Below, one piece after another: positions 1-6,191 of a DNA stretch of 13,612 bases. Source of the stretch: Porphyrobacter sp. (GTDB lineage Bacteria > Pseudomonadota > Alphaproteobacteria > Sphingomonadales > Sphingomonadaceae); assembly GCA_021732945.1 (NCBI GenBank), contig JAKFWB010000434.1:1-13612 (forward strand), written 5' to 3'. The number at the start of each line of letters is the position of its first letter. The first letter of the stretch is position 1. The translations under genes and the position numbers were made by a program. Below the pieces are notes generated by a model. That model had not been told where the DNA came from, made no database searches, and saw nothing but the letters and a program-made list of their open reading frames with translations.

Positions 1-150
1 GATCCGGTCAAGATGCTGGAGTCATCGCACCGTCGTCCAGATATGGTGGTTCACAGTAGGGTTATCGAATTGCGCCAATGCCGCTTTGGCGATCATTTCC
101 AGCGTTTCGCCAGTCGAATCCGATACAAGGTGGAGGTTGAGTCGGTTCAT
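1..150 (-). pseudogene. ppsR: 5' part of ppsR (DUF299, PPDK/PEP synthase regulatory protein), interrupted by in-frame TGA
   Basis: The reading frame begins MNRLNLHLVSDSTGET, the characteristic start of the DUF299 family of bifunctional kinase/phosphorylases that switch pyruvate phosphate dikinase or PEP synthase on and off. The start is the ATG at 150-148. After 42 residues (ending HIWTTVR) there is a TGA at 24-22, but the same frame then continues LQHLDRI to the window edge, which resembles the family's expected continuation as I recall it (R-S-x-x-HLDRI). No base is gained or lost, so a single substitution (for example Ser TCA to TGA) explains the stop. Only the first 50 codons lie in the window, so the P-loop is not visible. 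The gene diverges from hemE across the candidate origin. It may be a true nonsense allele or a base-call error; family assignment is confident, functional state is not. Confidence 0.7.
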
Positions 151-295
151 CGTCAGGGTCGCCCGCCGTGCCGTCCGGAGCCTGTGGACAGTCAGCGGCA
201 TAAACCACGGGAGAGGGCAGCGGACAAGCTGGGGAGCGATTATCATGCCCGCTGACAGGCTTTTCCTCGGGGTATTTGCCCACACGGGACAAGTG

Positions 296-304
296 TTATC
301 GACA
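296..304 (+). promoter_or_regulatory. DnaA-box-like 9-mer
   Basis: TTATCGACA matches the consensus TTATCCACA at 8 of 9 positions. It lies in the middle of the ppsR-hemE gap and is paired with an opposed box at 317-325. Confidence 0.45.
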
Positions 305-316
305 GGCTGGGAAGAG

Positions 317-325
317 TGGGGATAA
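317..325 (-). promoter_or_regulatory. DnaA-box-like 9-mer
   Basis: The minus strand reads TTATCCCCA, 8 of 9 to TTATCCACA. It faces the box at 296-304 across 12 bases. Confidence 0.45.
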
Positions 326-440
326 AGCCCGCTTGACGTCCAATCCATGCGGATTCGGTGGGGGCAGTTGGGACATGGCCAATTGGGGATGATCCGGCAG
401 AGCCCGGTAATTCCCACTTTCCACAGGGCCAACAGACTCC

Positions 441-475
441 ATCAATCCTTTATAAATTGATTAGATTTGTTCTAA
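441..475 (+). promoter_or_regulatory. AT-rich tract: candidate unwinding element and/or hemE promoter
   Basis: The stretch around TTTATAAATTGATTAG is the most AT-rich part of the gap and ends at the hemE ribosome binding site. In Caulobacter a hemE promoter lies inside the origin, so both roles are possible. I could not fix a convincing -35/-10 pair with standard spacing. Confidence 0.4.
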
Positions 476-479
476 GGAG
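474..479 (+). promoter_or_regulatory. ribosome binding site of hemE
   Basis: AAGGAG lies 4 bases before the ATG at 484. It decides the start: the same frame is open back to an ATG at 358, but that one lacks a Shine-Dalgarno sequence and its extra residues do not resemble the family. Confidence 0.75.
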
Positions 480-483
480 TCCT

Positions 484-1512
484 ATGCCTGGTCCATTGCT
501 CGATACGCTCAAAGGTGTCCGTCAGGACGTCGCCCCCGCCTGGCTGATGCGCCAAGCGGGGCGCTATCTGCCTGAATACCGCGAACTTCGCGCCGAAAAG
601 GGCGGATTCCTCGAACTGGTTTACGATAGCGAAGCGGCCGCCGAGATCACCGTACAGCCGATCCGGCGGTTCGGGTTTGATGGGGCGATCCTGTTTTCCG
701 ATATCCTGATCGTGCCACATGCGATGGGGCAGGGGCTGACCTTTGCCGCTGGCGAAGGCCCACACCTGTCGCCGACGCTGCTGGAGGTCGGGCTCGATGC
801 CTTCACCCCGGCGTTCGAGCGGTTTGAGCCGGTCTATGAAACCGTTCGCCTGACCCGCCAGCAGATTGGCCCTGAAGTGACCATGCTCGGCTTTGCGGGG
901 AGCCCCTGGACAGTCGCGACCTACATGATTGCGGGCGAAGGTTCCAAGGATCAGGGCCCGGCGCGGTTGCTGGCGTATCGCGATCCGGCGCATATGCAGG
1001 CGATCCTTGACGCGATTATCGAGGTTTCGGTGACCTACCTGCGCGGGCAGATTGATGCCGGCGCCGAAGCGGTGCAGCTGTTCGATAGCTGGGCCGGAAG
1101 CCTTGCGCCTGACCAGTTCGAAAAGTGGGTGATCGCCCCCAATGCCGCAATCACCGCGAAGCTCAAGCAAACGCACCCCGATACGCCGGTGATCGGGTTT
1201 CCCAAGGGCGCGGGCGCGAAGCTGCCCGCCTATGCCCGCGAGACCGGTGTGGACGCGGTGGGGCTGGACGAGACGCTCGATCCCGCCTGGGCCCACGCCA
1301 GCTTACCTGCGGGCATGCCGGTGCAGGGCAATTTCGATCCGCTGCTGCTCGAAGCCGGCGGCCCGGCCGTGGCGGAGCGGGTGCGGACCATCATCGCCGC
1401 TTTCGAGGACCGTCCGCATGTCTTCAACCTCGGCCATGGGATCGGGCAATTCACTCCGATCGCCCATGTCGAGGACCTTCTCGCGGCCCTAAGAAGTCCG
1501 GGGAGGGGCTAA
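484..1512 (+). CDS. hemE: uroporphyrinogen decarboxylase HemE
   Basis: This enzyme removes the four acetate carboxyl groups of uroporphyrinogen III to give coproporphyrinogen III, a cytoplasmic step of haem and (bacterio)chlorophyll synthesis. The 342-residue length is normal for the family. The first signature, P-A-W-L-M-R-Q-A-G-R-Y-L-P-E-Y-R, is at residues 18-33 and carries the substrate-binding arginines. The second, G-F-A-G-S-P-W-T-V-A-T-Y, lies in the middle. The catalytic aspartate is D73 in FSDIL, equivalent to D86 of the human enzyme. The start at 484 is set by AAGGAG four bases upstream. hemJ begins 4 bases after the stop, so the two genes of the same pathway are almost certainly co-transcribed. 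No defects are seen. Confidence 0.97.
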   Translation: MPGPLLDTLKGVRQDVAPAWLMRQAGRYLPEYRELRAEKGGFLELVYDSEAAAEITVQPIRRFGFDGAILFSDILIVPHAMGQGLTFAAGEGPHLSPTLLEVGLDAFTPAFERFEPVYETVRLTRQQIGPEVTMLGFAGSPWTVATYMIAGEGSKDQGPARLLAYRDPAHMQAILDAIIEVSVTYLRGQIDAGAEAVQLFDSWAGSLAPDQFEKWVIAPNAAITAKLKQTHPDTPVIGFPKGAGAKLPAYARETGVDAVGLDETLDPAWAHASLPAGMPVQGNFDPLLLEAGGPAVAERVRTIIAAFEDRPHVFNLGHGIGQFTPIAHVEDLLAALRSPGRG

Positions 1513-1516
1513 ACCT

Positions 1517-1960
1517 GTGCAAGACCTGCTGTTGTCGATCTATCTGTTCCTCAAGGCGGGCCATGTCATCTTCATGGTGTTCTGGCTGGCGGGTCTGTTC
1601 ATGCTGCCGCGCCAGTGCATCTACATGCTCGACCACGCGCCGGGCTCGGAAGGCGAGGCCAAGTGGGCCACCCGGATGGGCAAGCTGCGCAGCATCATTC
1701 TCACCCCCAGCATGATCACCGTCTGGGTGCTGGGGTTAAGCCTCGCCTATGCAGGAGGCCATTTCACCTCGGGCTGGTTCCATGCCAAGCTGACGTTGGT
1801 GCTGGTGATGACCGGCTATCACGGCTGGCTGGTGGGCCAGACCAAGAAAATGGCACGAGGCGAACGGCCGCTGACCGAAGCGCGGCTGCGGATGATCGGC
1901 GAGGTTCCCGGCCTGCTGCTGGTGCTGATCGTGGCGCTGGTTTACCTGAAGCCCTTCTAG
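1517..1960 (+). CDS. hemJ: HemJ-type protoporphyrinogen IX oxidase (UPF0093)
   Basis: A 147-residue membrane protein with about four hydrophobic helices (roughly residues 6-30, 60-80, 90-110 and 125-145). It matches HemJ, the haem-b-containing enzyme that oxidises protoporphyrinogen IX to protoporphyrin IX in bacteria lacking HemG and HemY. Visible family features are LKAGHVIFMVFWLAGLFMLPR near the N-terminus with the conserved histidine H16, and FHAKLTLV with the conserved lysine K91. The start is a GTG at 1517, 4 bases after the hemE stop; GGGAGGGG at the end of hemE can act as its Shine-Dalgarno. Pairing with hemE supports a haem role. Confidence is high for the family and good for the function. 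Confidence 0.9.
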   Translation: MQDLLLSIYLFLKAGHVIFMVFWLAGLFMLPRQCIYMLDHAPGSEGEAKWATRMGKLRSIILTPSMITVWVLGLSLAYAGGHFTSGWFHAKLTLVLVMTGYHGWLVGQTKKMARGERPLTEARLRMIGEVPGLLLVLIVALVYLKPF

Positions 1961-1976
1961 GCGGTGCAATCGGCGA

Positions 1977-2005
1977 TTGACCTTGTGCGCTGCGGCTCCT
2001 ATTTC
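1977..2005 (+). promoter_or_regulatory. possible promoter upstream of rho
   Basis: TTGACC and TATTTC are separated by 17 bases, just after hemJ. This would give rho a leader of roughly 150 bases. A long leader is plausible because rho is autoregulated in other bacteria, but the -10 match is modest. I see no gene in 1961-2159. Confidence 0.3.
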
Positions 2006-2159
2006 GTGATCACCTAACCGGGTATCGGAGCATTCTCGCTCCATCAGGTCTGCTTTCTCCAAGCCCAGTCTTGCCAGCCATTTCGGCGAACCCGCAAGAC
2101 ACCCTTCTTCCTGAAGGGTACTGACCATCCGGCCACTCCTGCTTTCGGAAAAAATACCA

Positions 2160-2306
2160 ATGCATCTCAAGGACCTCAAACGCAAAGCCCCGGCCGAACT
2201 GGTTCAGATGGCTGAAGAATTGGGCGTTGAAGGCGCCTCAACCATGCGCCGCCAGGATCTGATGTTCAGCATCCTGCGCGAACTGGCCGAAGACGAAGAA
2301 TACTAA
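2160..2306 (+). pseudogene. rho: N-terminal domain of transcription termination factor Rho, cut off by in-frame TAA
   Basis: The 48 codons from ATG 2160 read MHLKDLKRKAPAELVQMAEE and onward to EDEEY. This is the SAP-like helical N-terminal domain that begins ordinary Rho proteins. A TAA at 2304-2306 then ends the frame. The same frame resumes as E-K-I-M-G-I-G-T, the normal continuation into the RNA-binding domain, with no indel. A full-length protein would be about 421 residues. The simplest explanation is one substitution of a sense codon (for example GAA to TAA), either real or a sequence error. If real, the cell would make a free 48-residue helical peptide plus a shortened Rho. Confidence 0.75.
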
Positions 2307-2315
2307 GAAAAGATC

Positions 2316-3425
2316 ATGGGCATCGGTACCATCGAGGTGCTTCAGGATGGTTTCGGCTTTCTGCGCTCGCCCGAAGCGAACTATCTCGCCGGGCCGGATG
2401 ATATTTATGTCTCGCCCAATCAGGTCCGCCGCTGGGGCTTGCGCACCGGCGATACAGTCGAAGGCGAAATTCGCGCGCCGCGCGATGGCGAGCGCTATTT
2501 CGCGCTGACCAGCCTCACCGCGGTCAATTTCGACGATCCTGACGCGGTCCGCCTGCGCACCAATTTCGATAACCTGACGCCGCTTTACCCCGATCAGAAG
2601 CTCAGCCTTGATACGCTTGACCCAACGGTCAAGGACAAGAGCGCGCGGGTGATCGACATCATCGCGCCGCAGGGCAAAGGCCAGCGCGCGCTGATCGTTG
2701 CTCCGCCGCGCACCGGTAAGACCGTGCTGTTGCAGAACATTGCCAAGGCGATCACTGACAACCACCCTGAGGTGTTCCTGATCGTGCTGTTGGTCGACGA
2801 ACGTCCCGAGGAAGTCACCGACATGCAGCGTTCGGTGAAGGGTGAGGTGATTTCGTCTACCTTCGATGAACCCGCCAACCGCCACGTCCAGGTCGCGGAA
2901 ATGGTGATTGAAAAGGCCAAGCGGCTGGTCGAGCATAAGAAGGACGTGGTGATCCTGCTCGATTCGATCACGCGTCTGGGCCGGGCTTACAACACCGTGG
3001 TGCCAAGCTCGGGCAAGGTGCTGACCGGCGGTGTGGATGCCAACGCGCTCCAGCGGCCCAAGCGGTTCTTCGGTGCGGCGCGCAATATCGAGGAAGGCGG
3101 CTCGCTTTCCATCATCGCCACCGCGCTGATCGATACGGGCAGCCGGATGGACGAAGTGATCTTCGAAGAGTTCAAGGGCACCGGCAACTCGGAAATCGTG
3201 CTCGACCGCAAGGTTTCGGACAAGCGCATCTTCCCTGCGCTGGATGTCGGCAAATCCGGCACGCGCAAGGAAGAGCTGCTGGTCCAGAAGGACAACCTCA
3301 GCAAGATGTGGGTGCTGCGCCGCATCCTGATGCAGATGGGCACCGTAGATGCGATGGAGTTCCTGCTCGACAAGATGAAGGATTCGAAGACCAACGAAGA
3401 CTTCTTCGCGACGATGAACCAGTAG
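2316..3425 (+). CDS. rho: transcription termination factor Rho, RNA-binding and ATPase core
   Basis: Rho is a hexameric RNA-dependent ATPase/translocase that ends transcription of untranslated RNA. This 369-residue frame carries the cold-shock/OB RNA-binding domain (residues about 4-75, containing DGFGFLRS), the Walker A loop A-P-P-R-T-G-K-T (129-136), Walker B VVILLD (211-216), the Q-loop with [10 protein letters not shown] (236-245), and the R-loop region near FKGTG. It lacks the usual 48-residue N-terminal helical domain, which lies just upstream in the same frame behind a TAA. The ATG at 2316 is 9 bases after that stop, so re-initiation could produce it; the AAGAAAAG before it is a weak binding site. 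The BLUF gene follows 54 bases later with no terminator visible. Identity is certain; whether the N-terminus is truly separate is open. Confidence 0.93.
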   Translation: MGIGTIEVLQDGFGFLRSPEANYLAGPDDIYVSPNQVRRWGLRTGDTVEGEIRAPRDGERYFALTSLTAVNFDDPDAVRLRTNFDNLTPLYPDQKLSLDTLDPTVKDKSARVIDIIAPQGKGQRALIVAPPRTGKTVLLQNIAKAITDNHPEVFLIVLLVDERPEEVTDMQRSVKGEVISSTFDEPANRHVQVAEMVIEKAKRLVEHKKDVVILLDSITRLGRAYNTVVPSSGKVLTGGVDANALQRPKRFFGAARNIEEGGSLSIIATALIDTGSRMDEVIFEEFKGTGNSEIVLDRKVSDKRIFPALDVGKSGTRKEELLVQKDNLSKMWVLRRILMQMGTVDAMEFLLDKMKDSKTNEDFFATMNQ

Positions 3426-3479
3426 GCGCAGGACAAAACGGGTCGAGGGGTCGGGCCGCAGACGGACGGACGGGAATAC

Positions 3480-3872
3480 GTGCTCAGCCAGTTTCTCTAT
3501 ATTAGCACCGCGCCGACGCTGCCGCGCGAGGAGTTGGAATCCATCCTAGCCACCAGCGCCCGCAACAATCCGGAGCGCGGCATTACCGGCCTCTTGCTGT
3601 TCAACGGCCGCAACTTCCTCCAGCTGCTTGAGGGCGAGGAGAGCGAGGTTGCCGGGTTGATGGAGCGGATCACCCAGGATCCGCGTCACAGCGGTGTATC
3701 GGTGCTCGACAAGCGGCCAATTGCCGAACGGGCCTGCCCCGATTGGGCGATGAAGCGGGTGATGATCGCGGAAAGCATCGCCAGCCGCCGCGAAATGCTC
3801 GAGCGCGATCTGCCGCTGGAGCTGGACCCTGAGGTGCGCAAGATGATCGTGAATTTCGCGGTGTTGAATTAA
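3480..3872 (+). CDS. stand-alone BLUF blue-light sensor protein
   Basis: A 130-residue BLUF domain, which binds FAD non-covalently and rearranges a hydrogen-bond network when lit by blue light. The three key residues are present: Y7 in FLYIS, N30 in ARNNPERGITG and Q48 in FLQLLEG. The W89-A-M91 pair of the last strand is also there. After the domain (about residues 1-95) only a short, charged helical tail remains, so there is no attached output domain. Such short BLUF proteins normally signal through a separate partner, which I cannot identify here. The start is the GTG at 3480, weakly supported by GGGA upstream. It probably shares a transcript with rho, since 3426-3479 shows no terminator. 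It is convergent with the protease gene, with only 8 bases between the stops. Confidence 0.9.
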   Translation: MLSQFLYISTAPTLPREELESILATSARNNPERGITGLLLFNGRNFLQLLEGEESEVAGLMERITQDPRHSGVSVLDKRPIAERACPDWAMKRVMIAESIASRREMLERDLPLELDPEVRKMIVNFAVLN

Positions 3873-3880
3873 GGCCAGTG

Positions 3881-4327
3881 CTATGCGAGCCTCAGAGTAA
3901 AGTTCCCGGTCTTTTCGAAATCAAACTCACAACGCGAGAGCAGATCCATTCCTAAAATCGCATCAAATCGGTCGTTATTCGCGATATCCATGATTTCTAT
4001 GGGTTCGCCAAAGGCGTAGTAGGATGACTCTGGAGTGAAGGATCCCGACTCAACCCGATGAGTGGAAAAGATACCGATATTTGCGAGATAAAGACCGTGA
4101 AGGTTCATGTTATGAACATTTTTCACCAGCGTTTTGCCGTGGCGTTGAAGTCTCTCCTCGGCGACCGCATTATAGGTCAAGCAGGAACGGATCGCCCCGG
4201 TATCTATCAGAGCGCGGTAATGATTAAGACTTAAGCAGGGTGCAATAATTGCCGGGTCGAACTGATGCACACCGATTGAGACGATAATTTGCCTTCTATC
4301 ATCAAGCTTCGATTGCGCCACCAGCAT
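3881..4327 (-). CDS. retropepsin-like aspartic protease family protein
   Basis: A 148-residue protein with the hallmarks of a retroviral-type, single-lobe aspartic protease: the catalytic A-L-I-D-T-G-A near the start of the fold, and a later hydrophobic A-I-L-G-M-D-L-L followed by a C-terminal strand FTLRLA. Such enzymes act as dimers, each subunit giving one D-T-G. The usual DTGAS/DTGAT is DTGAI here. The frame is open further upstream (ATG at 4411), but the ATG at 4327 is preferred because it overlaps the end of the neighbouring gene by only 26 bases, which suggests translational coupling; a GTG at 4321 is also possible. There is no signal peptide or membrane segment. Its substrate is unknown. 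Base composition is visibly AT-richer than in the flanking housekeeping genes, consistent with acquisition by transfer. Confidence 0.75.
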   Translation of the reverse strand: MLVAQSKLDDRRQIIVSIGVHQFDPAIIAPCLSLNHYRALIDTGAIRSCLTYNAVAEERLQRHGKTLVKNVHNMNLHGLYLANIGIFSTHRVESGSFTPESSYYAFGEPIEIMDIANNDRFDAILGMDLLSRCEFDFEKTGNFTLRLA

Positions 4328-4559
4328 AAGAGTAGAACCCCAGATCGTCGGCCCGTTCAGATACTTGCTGGACGGAGAATTCGCCATATCCATATTGGCG
4401 TATCCCCTCAATCACTGCAGCGACGGAAGTCTCGAAATACCCAGTGATTTCTTGCTTGTGCAAGAGAGCGTATTTGCCAGCATATAGTGGCAGGATCGAT
4501 GGCAACGCTGCTTGGAAGGCGTCAAAATTCCTGTCCACTTGCTGTTCGAGTGTCTGCAT
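4302..4559 (-). CDS. small conserved protein paired with the aspartic protease
   Basis: An 85-residue protein of unknown function. Its core, Y-A-G-K-Y-A-L-L-H-K-Q-E-I-T-G-Y-F-E-T, followed by FSVQQV and DLGFYS, resembles small proteins that, from memory, are often encoded just before a retropepsin-like protease. I recall related text of the form GKYALLR-EIVGFFDT but cannot verify it here. No signal peptide or membrane helix is seen. The start at ATG 4559 is chosen because GGAG lies 7 bases before it and the putative promoter at 4583-4610 would start transcription near 4576; an in-frame ATG at 4574 would lie almost at the transcript's end. It overlaps the protease gene by 26 bases, so the two are probably co-translated. 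It could be a chaperone, inhibitor or substrate of the protease; nothing in the sequence decides this. Confidence 0.7.
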   Translation of the reverse strand: MQTLEQQVDRNFDAFQAALPSILPLYAGKYALLHKQEITGYFETSVAAVIEGIRQYGYGEFSVQQVSERADDLGFYSYAGGAIEA

Positions 4560-4582
4560 ATCCGCTCTCCACATCGCATAGA

Positions 4583-4610
4583 ATTCTACACGAGAAATTT
4601 AAGGTGTCGA
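4583..4610 (-). promoter_or_regulatory. promoter of the protease module
   Basis: On the minus strand, TCGACA (-35, 5/6 match) and TAGAAT (-10, 5/6 match) are separated by 16 bases. Transcription would start near 4576, giving a leader of about 17 bases with the GGAG site before ATG 4559. Confidence 0.5.
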
Positions 4611-4636
4611 GCGAATTGCAATAAAATTACCTTACC

Positions 4637-4653
4637 GAATCCGAATCGGATTC
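4637..4653. repeat. perfect 8-base inverted repeat, possible operator
   Basis: GAATCCGA and TCGGATTC flank one central A, giving a perfect 17-base palindrome with GANTC methylation sites at both ends. It lies 27 bases upstream of the -35 box of the protease-module promoter, where a regulator could bind. It has no T-run and so is not a terminator. Confidence 0.45.
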
Positions 4654-4715
4654 TCCAGAATCACGAAATTTTGTTTCACTGAATGGAAATCGAAGCATAG
4701 CAAGATGAGTCTTCA

Positions 4716-5123
4716 TCATCCCTTCGCCGCCGCCAGCTGCGCGCCCATCATCTCCCAGACCTTGTTGATCGCCTTCAGCGGCCGCACCATCACCTTGAAA
4801 TCGCTTATAGTTCCGTTTTCATTCCAGCGAATGATATCAACGCCATTGATGCTGATGCCGTCAATTTCCGTGACGAATTCGAGCATCATCTCATCGCCAT
4901 CCACCAGCTCACGGACATAGCGGAAATTTGCGCCGCCCAGCACATGCGAGGCAGCGACCAGATAGGCCATCACCACCGCTTTGCCGACCTGAGGTGTGTG
5001 CACCACTGGCGAATGGAACACTGCGTCATCGGCCAGCAAGTCTGCGAGGAAGGCAGGGTCGCTCCCACCCTCCATATAGGCATGCCACCGGGCGAGGTTT
5101 GTGCTGTGCGTTGCCGGGCTCAT
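4716..5123 (-). CDS. SnoaL-like / NTF2-superfamily protein
   Basis: A 135-residue protein with the layout of SnoaL-like proteins (the ketosteroid isomerase/NTF2 cone fold): an N-terminal helix (NLARWHAYMEGGSD), then LADDAVFHSPVVHTPQVGKA, then strands ending in GVDIIRWNENGTISDFKVMVRPL. The motif in which an acidic or polar residue is followed by F-x-S-P is common in this fold, which houses small-molecule enzymes and binding proteins. The substrate cannot be inferred. Its ATG overlaps the TGA of the dienelactone hydrolase gene (ATGA at 5123-5120), so the two are co-translated and may act on a common substrate. No signal peptide. Family confidence is good; exact role unknown. Confidence 0.8.
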   Translation of the reverse strand: MSPATHSTNLARWHAYMEGGSDPAFLADLLADDAVFHSPVVHTPQVGKAVVMAYLVAASHVLGGANFRYVRELVDGDEMMLEFVTEIDGISINGVDIIRWNENGTISDFKVMVRPLKAINKVWEMMGAQLAAAKG

Positions 5124-5818
5124 CCCAGATGCTCAGCAATGAACATGGCAGTGCGGCTATCGGCAAGCTGGGCGGCCTCTTCGTCGCGGCGCTTGCCGGT
5201 TTCGGTGGCGAAGCCGTGGTCGAGCCCCTCATAATCATAGATTGTCACGCGTGGGTGATCATCCAGCCCCGCGTGCATCGCGGCCTGTGTTTCACGTGAA
5301 ACAAAGCCGTCTTCGGTCGGGATGTGGAGCAGCAGCGGGTTGGCGATCGCTTCTTTCTCGCCCAGCAAGCCGTCAATCCCGACGCCGTAATAGCCGACGC
5401 TGGCATCGATGCTGGTGCGCGCGGCGGTCATGTAGGCGAGCCGCCCGCCGAGGCAGTATCCGACGCAGCCGACCTTGGGAGTGCCTTCCTGATCGCGCAG
5501 ATAGTTGATCGCGGCCTGAATATCGCGAATGCCTGCATCCTGGTTGAATTTGCCCATCAGATCGAGTGCGGTGGTGAACTCACTCTCGACATCGGGATCG
5601 AGCGAGACTTCAGGTTGCAACCGCCAGAACAGATCGGGCGCCAGCGCGACGTAGCCTTCTGCGGCGAGCTTGTCGCACTTCTGGCGGATGCCGGGGTTCA
5701 CCCCGAAAATCTCCTGAATCACGATAATCGCGCCCCTCGCTGTGCCTTGCGGCCGGGCGATATATGCGGCGAAGCTGGCATCGCCTTCAAGCGTAGGGAT
5801 GATGGCATTGAGGCTCAT
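5120..5818 (-). CDS. dienelactone hydrolase family protein
   Basis: A 232-residue alpha/beta hydrolase of the dienelactone hydrolase family, which opens lactones such as dienelactone in aromatic degradation, though many members have other substrates. The whole catalytic set is visible: E36 in IQEIFG, nucleophile C122 in G-Y-C-L-G-G, D170 in HIPTEDGF, and H201 in LDHGF. The length fits the family. The ATG at 5818 is preceded by an AGAGA stretch on the minus strand. It is the first gene of a two-gene operon with the SnoaL-like protein and diverges from the DUF6489-like gene (96-base gap). Oddly, residues 173-177 (V-S-R-E-T), just after the catalytic aspartate, are encoded by a perfect ParB-binding site (5288-5303). 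Confidence 0.92.
   Translation of the reverse strand: MSLNAIIPTLEGDASFAAYIARPQGTARGAIIVIQEIFGVNPGIRQKCDKLAAEGYVALAPDLFWRLQPEVSLDPDVESEFTTALDLMGKFNQDAGIRDIQAAINYLRDQEGTPKVGCVGYCLGGRLAYMTAARTSIDASVGYYGVGIDGLLGEKEAIANPLLLHIPTEDGFVSRETQAAMHAGLDDHPRVTIYDYEGLDHGFATETGKRRDEEAAQLADSRTAMFIAEHLG
5288..5303. promoter_or_regulatory. parS: parS site 1 (ParB-binding), inside the dienelactone hydrolase gene
   Basis: A perfect TGTTTCACGTGAAACA palindrome. It is the site farthest from parAB and the only one without the AAT/ATT flanks that extend the others to 20 bases. Confidence 0.9.
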
Positions 5819-5914
5819 GGGATTTCTCTCTTGCAGGCTTGGGGTTCTTGGCCGGTCTATCGCTTGCCTTGGCTGCCTGCCAAGCGCAAATGAGGGAGGG
5901 AGGAGAAACCGCGC

Positions 5915-6184
5915 ATGAAGATCACCATCGAAGTCGACTGCACACCGGAAGAGGCGCGCAATTTTCTGGGCCTGCCCGATGTGAGCGCCGCCAATTCAGT
6001 CTATATCGACAATATCACCAAGGCGATGAAGGGTGTTTCGAACCCGGCGCAGATGGCTGAATATGCCCAGGCGCTGGCCCCGATGGGGCAGGTTGGGCTG
6101 AAGCTGTTCCAAAGCTTTGTCGAAGGCGGGATGAAGGCAGCCCAAGGCGGTTCGATGGGATCGAAGAAGCCTGCTTCCGACTGA
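5915..6184 (+). CDS. small protein, DUF6489-like
   Basis: An 89-residue protein beginning MKITIEVDCTPEEARNFLGL, which I recognise as the start typical of DUF6489 proteins, small alphaproteobacterial proteins of unknown function. The N-terminal half has a strand-helix pattern. The middle (ITKAMKGVSNPAQMAEYAQA and on to LKLFQSFVEGG) is an amphipathic helix region, and the C-terminal tail is Gly/Ser/Lys-rich. There is no signal peptide. GGGAGGAG ends about 10 bases before the ATG. The gene ends only 7 bases before mnmE, which has no clear binding site of its own, so the two are likely translated from one message and this gene may drive mnmE expression. Function is unknown. Confidence 0.8.
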   Translation: MKITIEVDCTPEEARNFLGLPDVSAANSVYIDNITKAMKGVSNPAQMAEYAQALAPMGQVGLKLFQSFVEGGMKAAQGGSMGSKKPASD

Positions 6185-6191
6185 TCAGCTG

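Larger units (their letters stand above)
151..483. other. oriC: candidate chromosomal replication origin (oriC), ppsR-hemE gap
   Basis: This 333-base divergent gap has no credible gene. It contains two 9-mers one mismatch from the DnaA box TTATCCACA (296-304 and 317-325, opposite orientations, 12 bases apart) and weaker 7/9 matches at 183-191, 384-392 and 417-425. An AT-rich tract at 441-475 next to hemE could serve as an unwinding element. GANTC sites, the CcrM methylation target in many alphaproteobacteria, occur at 352-356 and 435-439, with two more just inside ppsR (19-23, 116-120). In Caulobacter and relatives the origin lies between hemE and the DUF299 gene, and parAB with parS clusters lie nearby, as here. 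I see no clear CtrA site. The call rests on synteny plus motifs and is an inference. Confidence 0.65.

Noticed and set aside
151..432. Longer ppsR product starting at 432 on the minus strand
   Set aside because: The family's start is MNRLNLHLVSDS at 150; the upstream residues are not conserved-looking and cover the candidate origin.
358..483. N-terminal extension of hemE to an upstream ATG
   Set aside because: No ribosome binding site at 358, the extra residues are unlike the family, and AAGGAG marks the start at 484.
472..1296. 274-codon open frame opposite hemE
   Set aside because: Antisense shadow of hemE with no recognisable domain.
2029..2044. Short GGAGC/GCTCC stem in the rho leader as a terminator
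   Set aside because: Only 5 base pairs and no T-run.
5324..5893. 189-codon plus-strand frame opposite the dienelactone hydrolase
   Set aside because: The minus-strand hydrolase has all catalytic residues; the plus frame is its shadow.
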